From Acidobacteriota bacterium (lineage in GTDB: Bacteria; Acidobacteriota; Vicinamibacteria; Marinacidobacterales; SMYC01): a DNA stretch of 21,999 bases. Positions 14,939 to 21,999 of this stretch are shown one piece after another. Where the stretch lies: contig JAJCXL010000376.1 in assembly GCA_029263435.1 (NCBI GenBank), positions 1 to 21,999 of the forward strand. The letters are read 5' to 3'. The position numbers and the translations under genes are program-made. The notes under the pieces are model-generated. The model saw nothing but the letters and a program-made list of their open reading frames with translations, ran no database searches and was not told the DNA's origin. Each line of letters starts with the position of its first letter. Position 1 is the first letter of the stretch.

Positions 14939-17110
14939 ATGCTACGCACCATCATTATCTCGTTGTCGGCCGGGGTCACCTTCGGCGTCTCGGTCGCGGA
15001 GACACATCCGGAAGAGCCACAGGCGGCCACTCAGGATCAGCAACGAGAGCCCGGCCAACCCAACCAAGAGGACGAGCAGGAACGCGATCCATCACCGAGC
15101 TATTCGGAGACCGTCGTCGTTACGGCCTCCAAAGTCGAGACCGAGATCATCAATGCTCCCGCGGCCGTCAGCGTCGTCACCTCCGAGACGATCGAGAATT
15201 CCGGCGCCACGAATTACGGTGATTTGATCCGATCGGTGCCGGGGGTCAATGTTTCTCAGACCTCCGCCCGAGACATCAACGTCAGCAGCCGCGGCGCCAC
15301 CTCGACGCTGTCGACCTCACAGTTGGCCTTGCTCGATGGCCGGAGTCTCTATCAAGACTTTTTCGGCTTCGTCGCGTGGGATTTCCTACCCATCGACCCG
15401 AGCGAGATCGCCCAGATCGAAGTCATCAACGGCCCCGCTTCGGCGGTCTGGGGCGCGAATGCGATGACGGGCGTAGTCAACGTCATCAGCAAGACGCCTC
15501 GCCAACTCGATGGCACGACGGTCACACTCGGCTTCGGCGCGGTGAATCGCGACGTTGTCGGAAGTGACCTCGGGACGGGCACGAGCTATCGGGTCAATGT
15601 CACGCACGCGCAGGCGGTCAACGACCGCTGGGCCTACAAATTCTCGGGTGGAGTCTCCGGAGTCGACGCCTTCGCGCGGCCCACGGGCACTGTGCCCGTC
15701 GATCCGGATCGCGGCACCGGGGGCGGCACCTACCCTCCGTTCCAGAACAAAGGCACCACCCAGCCGAAGATCGACATCCGGGTCGATTACGACCATCCGG
15801 ACGGCCGTCAGAAGCTCGTCTTCGGCGGAGGCTATGCCGGCACGGAAGGGATCATTCATACCGGCATCGGTCCCTTCGATATCCAATCCGGCACCGCGTT
15901 GGGATACGCCAAGGTCAACTACACCCGGGACAACTGGAAGGTCAATTTCTTCGCCAACATCCTCGACGGCGACGCTCCGGCGCTCCTCGCCATCGGCTCC
16001 GACGGCCAGCCGATAAACTTCGCGTTCAACAACAACACTTATGACGTCGACGCGGGCAATACTCAGCTCATTGGCACGCGACACATCTTGACCTATGGCG
16101 GCAACGTCCGGTTCCAAGCCTTCGACCTCTCCATTGCCCCCCTCGGCGACAATCGGAGCGAGGGCGGCGCATACATCCAGGACGAGATCTTCCTCTCCGA
16201 CCATTTTCGTTGGCTCATCGGTGGGAGGATCGACAAGTTCAGCGTGCTCGATCGCGCAGTGTTCTCGCCCCGCACGACGTTCATGATCAAGCCTCGAGCG
16301 GACCAGACGTTTCGCGTCTCGTTCAACCGCGCCTATCGCGCGCCTTCTTTGGTCAACAACTTTCTCGACGTCACCTTCGTCCAAGCCGTGGCGCTCCCCG
16401 GGGTCGGACAATACGTGTTCCCCGTCGTCGCCACCGGAAACGACGGACTCAAAGAAGAGAGCCTCACCGCCTATGAAATCGGATATACCGGTGTTGTCGG
16501 CCGCCACACCGCGAGCGCGGCGTTTTACGTGAACAAGACGAGTGACAGCATCTTTTTCACGCCCTCGGGCGCCTATAGCAGCCAGAATCCACCGCCGGGC
16601 TGGCCGCTCCCTCCACAAGTGCTCGACGCGCTCGCACAGCAAGGTATCTTGCTGCCTTCGAACTTCACTTATTTGAACTTCGAAGGAGTGACCGACAAGG
16701 GCATCGAGCTCGGCTTGAACACGGAGCTCACCTCGGAGATCCGCCTCCTCGTCAACTATTCGTGGCAAGCCGAGCCCGTGCCCATGAAAGAGGAAGACTT
16801 TTCCGAGCTCAATATTCCGCCGTCGAACCGGTTCAACGCGGGCATCAACTACGACAACGGACAGTTATTCGGAAACCTCAACGTCAACTTTACCGACAGC
16901 GCGTTCTGGACGGACGTGCTCGACGCGCGGTTTCACGGGGAGACCGAGCGCTTCACCATGGTCAACGGAAGCTTCGGGATTCGTTTCCTCGAGCAGAAGG
17001 TCACCGCCGCGGTGAAGTTTCAAAATCTCGGAAACGCCGACGCCCAGCAACACATCTTCGGCGACATCATCAAACGTCAGATCATGGGCGAGCTGAAGTT
17101 CGGCTTCTAG
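14939..17110 (+). CDS. TonB-dependent outer-membrane receptor
   Basis: The 723-residue product is a beta-barrel receptor that imports a bound ligand with energy from TonB. It has a signal peptide (about 1-20, MLRTIIISLSAG to SVA) and an acidic Gln/Glu-rich mature N-terminus. The TonB box is ETVVVTA at 57-63, and a plug domain spans about 65-190 (PAAVSVVTSETIENSG, LLDGRSLY, IEVINGPASAVWGANAMTGVVNVISK). The barrel ends with Phe (ELKFGF), the usual outer-membrane insertion signal. GGGAGGGA precedes the ATG. There is no N-terminal carboxypeptidase-like domain, so it is not the Oar type common in Acidobacteriota. The plug resembles siderophore/colicin-type receptors, but the ligand cannot be read from sequence. 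The TonB/Exb genes at 3863-7501 could energise it. Confidence 0.93.
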   Translation: MLRTIIISLSAGVTFGVSVAETHPEEPQAATQDQQREPGQPNQEDEQERDPSPSYSETVVVTASKVETEIINAPAAVSVVTSETIENSGATNYGDLIRSVPGVNVSQTSARDINVSSRGATSTLSTSQLALLDGRSLYQDFFGFVAWDFLPIDPSEIAQIEVINGPASAVWGANAMTGVVNVISKTPRQLDGTTVTLGFGAVNRDVVGSDLGTGTSYRVNVTHAQAVNDRWAYKFSGGVSGVDAFARPTGTVPVDPDRGTGGGTYPPFQNKGTTQPKIDIRVDYDHPDGRQKLVFGGGYAGTEGIIHTGIGPFDIQSGTALGYAKVNYTRDNWKVNFFANILDGDAPALLAIGSDGQPINFAFNNNTYDVDAGNTQLIGTRHILTYGGNVRFQAFDLSIAPLGDNRSEGGAYIQDEIFLSDHFRWLIGGRIDKFSVLDRAVFSPRTTFMIKPRADQTFRVSFNRAYRAPSLVNNFLDVTFVQAVALPGVGQYVFPVVATGNDGLKEESLTAYEIGYTGVVGRHTASAAFYVNKTSDSIFFTPSGAYSSQNPPPGWPLPPQVLDALAQQGILLPSNFTYLNFEGVTDKGIELGLNTELTSEIRLLVNYSWQAEPVPMKEEDFSELNIPPSNRFNAGINYDNGQLFGNLNVNFTDSAFWTDVLDARFHGETERFTMVNGSFGIRFLEQKVTAAVKFQNLGNADAQQHIFGDIIKRQIMGELKFGF

Positions 17111-17177
17111 CTCGAGAGCACTCGACGTGAGCACGCGCTCGGTCGCGATAGGTTCGCGGGCCAGCGCCGCTTGGCGG

Positions 17178-18230
17178 CTACTTCAGCGATTCCATCACTT
17201 CTTCGAGGACACTCTTCGGCGGCCGAACGCGCTCGAGAGGTAGGGTCGCCAGCGGCTCGTCCACCATGTTCAAAAGCTCCACCAAATTCTCTTGGTGGGT
17301 GTTCACGTAGACGAGACCGGTGAGAAACTGCTGTTTCTCGTCCGAGTCGAGCAAGAGCTCCAGCGCCCGACGCCGACTGGTCGGGTCATAGTCGCGCTCG
17401 AGCTTCTTGAGCACGACCCGAGAGCCGTCATGGAGCTCGACCTCGGTGACACTGCCTTCCTCGTAGTCGATCTCAATCTCTTCGAAGAACGGAATGAAAT
17501 CGAGCTCTTGGATGAGCTCTTCGTTCTCTTTGCCCCAGGTATAGCTCTTGGTGGAGCCGGCGTGGTTGTTGAACGTCACGCAGGGACTGATGATGTCGAT
17601 GACCGCGGTTCCGTTGTGAGCGAAGGCGCCTTTCAACAGCGAGACCACCTGCTTGGGATCGCCGGCAAAGGAACGAGCGACATAGGTCGCACCGAGCTCC
17701 ACCGCCAGGCTGCACAGATCGATCGGCGGAAGATCGTTGATGACACCGGTCTTCAGCTTCGAGCCGAGATCCGCGGTCGCCGAGAACTGACCTTTAGTGA
17801 GCCCGTAGACACCGTTGTTCTCAACGATGTACACGATCGGTAGGTTTCTGCGCAGCAGATGGACGAACTGCCCGATACCGATCGAGGCGGTGTCCCCGTC
17901 CCCGGAGACCCCGACCGCGACGAGGTCGCGATTCGCGAGCACCGAGCCGGTCGCCACCGAGGGCATACGACCATGGACCGCGTTGAAGCCATGACTCCGG
18001 CTGAGAAAATATGCGGGGGTCTTCGATGAGCACCCGATGCCCGAGAGCTTCGCCACTCGATAGGGCTCGACCCCGTACTCATAAAACGCTTTGATGAGCT
18101 GGCTGCTGATGGAATCGTGGCCGCAGCCCTTGCAGAGCGTGGACGGCTTTCCTTTGTAATCCGCCTGAGTCAGGTTCAAACGATTGACCTTCTTCGAAGG
18201 CGGAAGCGGCTTTTCTGTCGTCGTTGCCAC
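17178..18230 (-). CDS. korB: 2-oxoacid:ferredoxin oxidoreductase, beta subunit
   Basis: This is the thiamine-diphosphate subunit of an enzyme that interconverts a 2-oxoacid plus CoA with an acyl-CoA, CO2 and reduced ferredoxin. From GTG at 18230 it has 350 residues; the open frame extends further up but only as a shadow of korA. Visible features are CKGCGH at 33-38, GIGCSSK at 65-71, the TPP-binding GDGD at 110-113 and ENNGVYGLTKGQ at 137-148. Beta subunits of this type ligand one 4Fe-4S cluster through Cys residues such as 33, 36 and 67. AGGGAGA lies before the start, and the korA stop and korB start share one base (TAGTG). The ENNGVYGLTKGQ form favours 2-oxoglutarate over pyruvate. A GC-rich hairpin at 17166-17178 follows, but without T residues. 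Confidence 0.9.
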   Translation of the reverse strand: MATTTEKPLPPSKKVNRLNLTQADYKGKPSTLCKGCGHDSISSQLIKAFYEYGVEPYRVAKLSGIGCSSKTPAYFLSRSHGFNAVHGRMPSVATGSVLANRDLVAVGVSGDGDTASIGIGQFVHLLRRNLPIVYIVENNGVYGLTKGQFSATADLGSKLKTGVINDLPPIDLCSLAVELGATYVARSFAGDPKQVVSLLKGAFAHNGTAVIDIISPCVTFNNHAGSTKSYTWGKENEELIQELDFIPFFEEIEIDYEEGSVTEVELHDGSRVVLKKLERDYDPTSRRRALELLLDSDEKQQFLTGLVYVNTHQENLVELLNMVDEPLATLPLERVRPPKSVLEEVMESLK

Positions 18231-20074
18231 TATCGATCTCCCTCTTGCTGTAGCAATTGTTCCGTCACCGATCGAGCGTCGATGGGGTGGCCATCGAAGT
18301 GCAGAATGCTCCTCAGCTTGGAAAGGAGCTCCGGCCGATGCCCGAGCTCCATCCTGAGAATCTGGAGCAACTGCGCGTCGCGATTTTGCTCCGTGACGTA
18401 AATCCGGTCGTACTTCTCGATGAACGCCTCGACCTCGTCGGTCAAAGGCAGCGCGCGCAGGCGCAAGTAGCTCGTCTCGAGCTCCGCTTCCGCGCGCATT
18501 TGATCGCGAGATTCGACGACGGCCCAATGGGTCGTCCCATACGCGAGGATTCCAATCGAGGCGCCCTCGGGCTCCTCGACGATGGGCTCGGGCACATACT
18601 TCTTCGCCGTCTGAAACTTGTGGGCGAGGCGGGCCATCGTCTTCTCGTAGTCTTCGGGCCGTTCGGTGTACTCCGCATAGTCGTTGTGTCCGCTTCCTCG
18701 CGTGAAGTAGGCAGCGTTCGGATGATTCGTTCCGGGCAGCGTCCGATAGGGGATCCCGTCGCCATCGACATCGCGATAACGCCCCCAGTCCTCCACTTTC
18801 TCGAGCGCTTCCGCGTCGAGCACTTTGCCGCGGTCGAGCGGTTTTTCCGGATAGACGAACGGGTCCGACATCCAGATGTTCATTCCCAGATCCAGATCCG
18901 ACATCACGAAAACCGGCGTCTGAAACCGCTCTGCGAGGTCGAACGAGACACCACCGAAGTCGAAGCATTCCGAGACGGAGCAAGGAAAGAGCAGGATGTG
19001 CTTCGTGTCTCCGTGCGAGAGCAAGTAGGTACTGAGAACATCTCCCTGCGCTGTACGGGTCGGCAGGCCCGTAGATGGACCCACCCGCTGGATATCCCAA
19101 ATCACGGCGGGAATCTCAGCAAAATAGCCAAGGCCGACGAACTCGGACATGAGCGAGATGCCCGGACCGCTCGTCGATGTCATCGAGCGCGCACCCGCCC
19201 AAGCAGCCCCCAAGACCATACCCACGGCGGCGAGCTCATCCTCCGCTTGTACGACCGCGAAGGTCGATTTACCGGTCTTTTCGTCGATGCGATACTCTTT
19301 TAAATAGTCGATGAGAAACTCGACCAAGCTCGAGGACGGCGTAATCGGATACCACGTCACGACGGTGACGCCGTTGAACATGGCTCCGAGCGCCCCGGCC
19401 GCGTTGCCTTCGATCAAGATCTTGTCCGTGGTTTGATCCATGCGCTCGATCTTGAGAGGGTCCGCTTTGGTCAGGTGAGTCTCGGCATATTCGAAACCGA
19501 TCTCGATCGCCTTGACGTTGAGCTCGACCGCTTTTTGCTTGGTCTTGAACTGCTTTTCGATGGCGCGCCGGATCTCGGCTTTGTCGATGGACAGCAGAGA
19601 GCCGACGACCCCGACATAGATCATGTTGGCGAGGAGCTTTCGTAATCGAGGCTCGTCGATGACGTCGCGGGCGAGTGCTTCAAACGGCACCGGATAGAAG
19701 ACGAGGTCGTCGCGGACTTTGTCGAGACCGAGGCTGTCCTGGAAAACGACCGCGGAGCCGGGCTCGAGCGCTTCGACGTCTTCTTTCGCCGTCTGCGCGT
19801 TCATCGCCACCAGGAGATCGACCTCCCGTTTACGAGCGATATAGCTGTGCTTGCTCGCCCGGATCGTGAACCACGTCGGCAGTCCCTGGATGTTCGACGG
19901 GAACAAGTTCTTGCCGCTGACGGGAACCCCCATCTGGAAAATCGAGCGCATGAGAACGTTGTTCGAGGACTGACTTCCGGACCCGTTGACGGTGGCGACC
20001 TGAATGGAAAAGTCGTTGATGATGGCTTTCTTGACGTCTTTTTCCGTCTCGCCCATTAGGGCTTGTGTTGACAT
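18230..20074 (-). CDS. korA: 2-oxoacid:ferredoxin oxidoreductase, fused gamma-alpha subunit
   Basis: The 614-residue product fuses the gamma domain (about 15-195, opening IQVATVNGSGSQSSNNVLMR) to the alpha domain (about 215-610). The alpha part holds WYPITPSSSLVEFL at 241-254, the conserved pyrimidine-binding region, and SGPGISLMSEFVGLGYFAEIPAVIWDIQRVGPSTGLPT, typical of Kor/2-oxoacid alpha subunits. With KorB it makes a two-gene enzyme without a delta ferredoxin domain, so electrons probably go to a free ferredoxin encoded elsewhere. Such enzymes serve the reductive or anaerobic-type TCA cycle step 2-oxoglutarate to succinyl-CoA. The ATG is supported by GGAG about eight bases upstream. The gene starts 123 bases after the sigma-54 activator stop on the same strand. 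Confidence 0.9.
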   Translation of the reverse strand: MSTQALMGETEKDVKKAIINDFSIQVATVNGSGSQSSNNVLMRSIFQMGVPVSGKNLFPSNIQGLPTWFTIRASKHSYIARKREVDLLVAMNAQTAKEDVEALEPGSAVVFQDSLGLDKVRDDLVFYPVPFEALARDVIDEPRLRKLLANMIYVGVVGSLLSIDKAEIRRAIEKQFKTKQKAVELNVKAIEIGFEYAETHLTKADPLKIERMDQTTDKILIEGNAAGALGAMFNGVTVVTWYPITPSSSLVEFLIDYLKEYRIDEKTGKSTFAVVQAEDELAAVGMVLGAAWAGARSMTSTSGPGISLMSEFVGLGYFAEIPAVIWDIQRVGPSTGLPTRTAQGDVLSTYLLSHGDTKHILLFPCSVSECFDFGGVSFDLAERFQTPVFVMSDLDLGMNIWMSDPFVYPEKPLDRGKVLDAEALEKVEDWGRYRDVDGDGIPYRTLPGTNHPNAAYFTRGSGHNDYAEYTERPEDYEKTMARLAHKFQTAKKYVPEPIVEEPEGASIGILAYGTTHWAVVESRDQMRAEAELETSYLRLRALPLTDEVEAFIEKYDRIYVTEQNRDAQLLQILRMELGHRPELLSKLRSILHFDGHPIDARSVTEQLLQQEGDR

Positions 20075-20197
20075 TTGCGGTCTCCAGTCGAGAATTTGAC
20101 ACGGGTCGGTTCCAAGGCGACGTTAGTGAAAATCATAACAAATCGGGTCCCATGCGGTAAGGCTTCAACATAGCAAAAGCTCCAGTTTTTCCATAGT

Positions 20198-21595
20198 TTA
20201 CGACCTCGTTCCGGTCTGGCCAACGCCCGAGCTCGCCCTCTTGCGAGAAACGCCGTATCGGGCGATTTTGTAGTGCAACGCACGCGCGCTGATTCCCAGT
20301 ATCTGCGCGGCATTTTGCCGGTGATCCGTGATCTCCTCGAGCGTGCGTCGAATCACGATCTCCTCTACTTTGCGTAGCGGCGTGCCGAGCTTGATCACGA
20401 TCTGCCGGTTGTCCCCCTGTCCCTCGACGATCTCCGACGGCAGGTGCTCCCGACGGATGATCCGATCGTGCACCGTGACGCTCAAGCGCTCGATCACGTT
20501 GCGAAGCTCCCGAATGTTTCCGGGCCAGTCGTAATGCGAGAGCGCCTCCAGGGCATCGCGGGACAGTCGACGCGGGGTTTTGCCGCCTCCCCGCGCGAAC
20601 TCGCTGAGAAAAGCGTCGACGAGAAGCGGGATGTCCTCACGTCGCTCTCGTAGTGACGGCAGATGGATGGGAACGACGGCGAGGCGGTAGTACAGGTCCT
20701 GACGAAACCGACCCTCGCTTACCTCCTGCAAGAGATCTTTGTTCGTGGCCGCGATGATGCGCACGTCCACCCGGATCAGCTTGTCGCCTCCGAGGCGCCG
20801 GAACTCACGCTCCTGAACGACCCGCAAGAACTCGACCTGAGTCTTGGGGCTCATCTCTCCGACTTCGTCGAGAAAGAGCGTCCCTCCATCCGCGAGCTCG
20901 AACCTGCCCGGCTTCGAGTGGATGGCTCCGGTAAACGCGCCCCGCTCGAAACCGAAGAGCTCGCTCTCCAATAGACCTTCCGGCAGCGCACCGCAGTTGA
21001 TCGAGACGAAGGGTCTATCCCGGCGGCCGCTCCGCTTGTGAATGGCCTGCGCGACGAGCTCCTTCCCCGTACCGCTCTCGCCGGTCAGAAGCGCAGTGGC
21101 TGTCGTGCCGGCCACTTGACCGGCGATCTCGTACACCTCTGTGATCTGGCGGCTCTTGCCAACGACGTTTCCGTACTCGTCTTTGAGAGAGAGTCTCTCG
21201 CGAAGCGAACGGTTCTCTTCGGACAAGCGCCGCCGCTCGAGCGCTTTTTCCGCCAGCACCGGGAGGCGGGTCGGATCGAGAGGTTTGACCAAATAGTCGT
21301 AAGCGCCTTCCCGGATGGCGGAGACGGCGGTCTCGACGGAGCCTCGCCCGACCCGGGTCGTGAGAATGAACTCGGTCTCGGGCGCCGAGCGCTTGAGTGC
21401 GCCCAGCTGCTGCGGCCAATCCGGCTCCAACAACTCCATCGCGACGACGGCCAGCCCATAGCGAGGAAGGTCACGGCCGGGGGGGTCGCCGGAAACGTCT
21501 ACGACCAACCCTCTGGCCGATAGCCACTCCGCGGTCGTGTTGCGATCGGCAGAAGCCGCGTCGAGGACCAAAACGCGCTCCGAGGGCTCTGTCAT
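20198..21595 (-). CDS. Sigma-54-dependent activator with a degenerate (Asp-to-Glu) receiver
   Basis: The 465-residue product has the NtrC layout. The receiver-like domain (about 6-120) lacks the normal pocket: the second acidic residue is Ala (LDAAS at 11-15), and the phosphoacceptor Asp is replaced by Glu54 (VVAMELLEP). Thr80 and Lys104 (YLVKPLD) remain. The AAA+ domain is complete, with Walker A GESGTGKE (172-179), the sigma-54 contact loop GAFTGA (219-224) and Walker B GGTLFLDE (237-244), and it should open sigma-54 promoters. A Fis-type helix-turn-helix ([21 protein letters not shown]) ends the protein. The ATG at 21595 is preferred over an upstream TTG at 21649, because the consensus sigma-54 promoter at 21656-21671 would start RNA near that TTG. 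No partner kinase is nearby. korA follows downstream. Confidence 0.92.
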   Translation of the reverse strand: MTEPSERVLVLDAASADRNTTAEWLSARGLVVDVSGDPPGRDLPRYGLAVVAMELLEPDWPQQLGALKRSAPETEFILTTRVGRGSVETAVSAIREGAYDYLVKPLDPTRLPVLAEKALERRRLSEENRSLRERLSLKDEYGNVVGKSRQITEVYEIAGQVAGTTATALLTGESGTGKELVAQAIHKRSGRRDRPFVSINCGALPEGLLESELFGFERGAFTGAIHSKPGRFELADGGTLFLDEVGEMSPKTQVEFLRVVQEREFRRLGGDKLIRVDVRIIAATNKDLLQEVSEGRFRQDLYYRLAVVPIHLPSLRERREDIPLLVDAFLSEFARGGGKTPRRLSRDALEALSHYDWPGNIRELRNVIERLSVTVHDRIIRREHLPSEIVEGQGDNRQIVIKLGTPLRKVEEIVIRRTLEEITDHRQNAAQILGISARALHYKIARYGVSRKRASSGVGQTGTRS

Positions 21596-21655
21596 CGAGC
21601 TCGTGTCGTTCCGTGTTCCATGGCGCGGGGCGTAGACATGAATACCCAAATCGTT

Positions 21656-21671
21656 AGCAAAGCACGTGCCA
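21656..21671 (-). promoter_or_regulatory. Consensus sigma-54 (-24/-12) promoter
   Basis: The minus strand reads TGGCACGTGCTTTGCT from 21671 down to 21656. It matches TGGCAC-N5-TTGCW at every specified base, with the required ten bases between the GG and GC pairs. RNA would start near 21646, leaving a leader of about 50 bases before the activator ATG. The gene it drives encodes a sigma-54 activator, so autoregulation is likely. Confidence 0.8.
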
Positions 21672-21754
21672 GAGCTTGGCCACTGCGTAAACCCAACGTT
21701 AGGAATAACTTACAAAGCATCATTTCAAATCGCGTTCCATTTTTTCAAAAATCT

Positions 21755-21765
21755 GCACTTTGTGC
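21755..21765. promoter_or_regulatory. Palindromic site, possible activator binding site (proximal)
   Basis: GCACTTTGTGC is an inverted repeat (GCAC, three bases, GTGC) about 110 bases upstream of the predicted sigma-54 start. That is a normal enhancer distance for this protein family. Ten of its eleven bases recur at 21902-21912. An AT-only stretch broken by one C lies immediately on its promoter side (21739-21752) and could ease DNA looping. Binding by the local activator is inferred. Confidence 0.45.
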
Positions 21766-21898
21766 TCATATCCTAGCCTCTTCTGTCCCCCGGTCGCCAC
21801 GTTTGGCAGCTCGAGCAATGGTCGATAACGCAAACAAGTACTGTGGTGGCATTACTTTAAAAGGTCATGCATTATTTTCCGAATCACGAATTCACCAT

Positions 21899-21915
21899 TG
21901 CGCATTTTGTGCGCA
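21899..21915. promoter_or_regulatory. Palindromic site, possible activator binding site (distal)
   Basis: TGCGCATTTTGTGCGCA has TGCGCA on both sides of a five-base centre. Its 17-bp size and TGC-N11-GCA ends resemble NtrC-type enhancer sites. Its core GCATTTTGTGC differs by one base from the site at 21755-21765. It lies about 260 bases upstream of the sigma-54 start and could serve that promoter or the outgoing promoter at 21968. Confidence 0.45.
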
Positions 21916-21967
21916 CTGATACGTCGTTTCTTCATGGCTCTCGATGGGTCGCGATGAACGAGCGGCG

Positions 21968-21996
21968 TTGACAGGTGACGGAGCCCCTTCTACACT
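21968..21996 (+). promoter_or_regulatory. Sigma-70-type promoter reading out of the window
   Basis: TTGACA (21968-21973) is a perfect -35 and is followed after exactly 17 bases by TACACT (21991-21996), a four-of-six -10 match. RNA would start just past the window end. Strong promoters of this shape are common before tRNA and rRNA genes and growth-related genes; what it drives here is unseen. Confidence 0.55.
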
Positions 21997-21999
21997 CGT

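Larger units (their letters stand above)
21596..21967. other. Regulatory intergenic region, AT-richer than its surroundings, no gene seen
   Basis: No convincing coding sequence lies here. The one long open frame, on the + strand at 21620-21919, has no family resemblance, crosses the sigma-54 promoter and both palindromes, and lacks a good ribosome binding site. The region holds the activator's 5' leader, the sigma-54 promoter, an AT-rich near-palindrome at 21739-21752 and the two palindromic sites. The central part, about 21700-21910, is clearly richer in A and T than the flanking genes, as expected for a control region. Confidence 0.6.

Noticed and set aside
15386..16768. 460-codon open frame on the minus strand opposite the TonB-dependent receptor
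   Set aside because: Low-complexity Asp/Glu/Arg/Val product without motifs. The receptor on the other strand has signal peptide, TonB box, plug and C-terminal Phe.
17166..17178. GCCGC-TTG-GCGGC hairpin at the korB stop as a terminator
   Set aside because: Five-base stem without a T-tract in either direction; too weak to call.
18231..19100. Long 5' extension of the korB frame
   Set aside because: It overlaps korA completely in another frame, and the Arg-rich extension has no homology features. The GTG at 18230 has a good ribosome binding site and a family-like N-terminus.
18257..19303. 348-codon open frame on the plus strand within korA
   Set aside because: Shadow of korA; no recognisable domain.
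20179..20193. Possible second sigma-54 promoter before korA (TGGAAAAACTGGAGC on the minus strand)
   Set aside because: Only the GG and GC pairs with ten-base spacing fit. The TT before GC is missing and the -24 box is poor. Such matches arise often by chance.
21620..21919. 99-codon open frame on the plus strand in the regulatory region
   Set aside because: No family resemblance and no ribosome binding site; it crosses the sigma-54 promoter and both palindromes.

Overview
The window is about 22 kb of GC-rich bacterial chromosome, densely packed with housekeeping genes. I see no phage, transposon, CRISPR, rRNA or complete tRNA sequence. The mix suggests a Gram-negative, diderm bacterium, probably Acidobacteriota. 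The pointers are a tgt-yajC-secD-secF run, Gly/Pro-rich TonB proteins beside exbB-exbD-exbD, a large TonB-dependent receptor, a bifunctional Rel and a gamma-alpha fused 2-oxoacid:ferredoxin oxidoreductase. The phylum is inferred from gene content and protein style, not proven.

Layout. (1) 1-3817, + strand: the 3' part of tgt, then yajC, secD and secF, i.e. queuosine tRNA modification followed by the accessory Sec membrane complex. (2) 3863-7501, + strand: a first TonB-family protein, a 383-bp leader region with a good promoter and a possible structured RNA, then tonB-exbB-exbD-exbD, ending at a strong intrinsic terminator at 7525-7562. Together these form an energy-transduction module for the outer membrane. 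(3) 7539-10667, - strand: a TPR lipoprotein gene, then an OmpR-type response regulator and its histidine kinase. (4) 10861-13424, + strand: rel and ridA, overlapping by four bases. (5) 13467-14852, - strand: an Mrp iron-sulfur carrier ATPase with a C-terminal DUF971 domain. (6) 14939-17110, + strand: a TonB-dependent receptor, a natural client of the TonB/Exb module. (7) 17178-21595, - strand: korB, korA and, upstream of them, a sigma-54-dependent activator. (8) 21596-21999: an AT-richer regulatory region with a consensus sigma-54 promoter, two related palindromic sites and, at the very end, a sigma-70-type promoter pointing out of the window.

The most interesting point is the sigma-54 activator at 20198-21595. 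Its receiver-like domain has Glu at residue 54, the position of the phosphorylated Asp of NtrC. The rest of the acidic pocket is also altered, while the ATPase, GAFTGA loop and Fis-type helix-turn-helix are intact. Its gene is preceded by a consensus sigma-54 promoter and two copies of a GCAYTTTGTGC motif, and it lies just upstream of korAB. This looks like a phosphorylation-independent, possibly self-activating regulator linked to reductive 2-oxoacid metabolism. Other points worth a look are the unassigned leader before tonB, the hairpin between yajC and secD, a near-leaderless mrp promoter, and a terminator that doubles as coding sequence for the kinase C-terminus. I found no entirely new multi-gene system.
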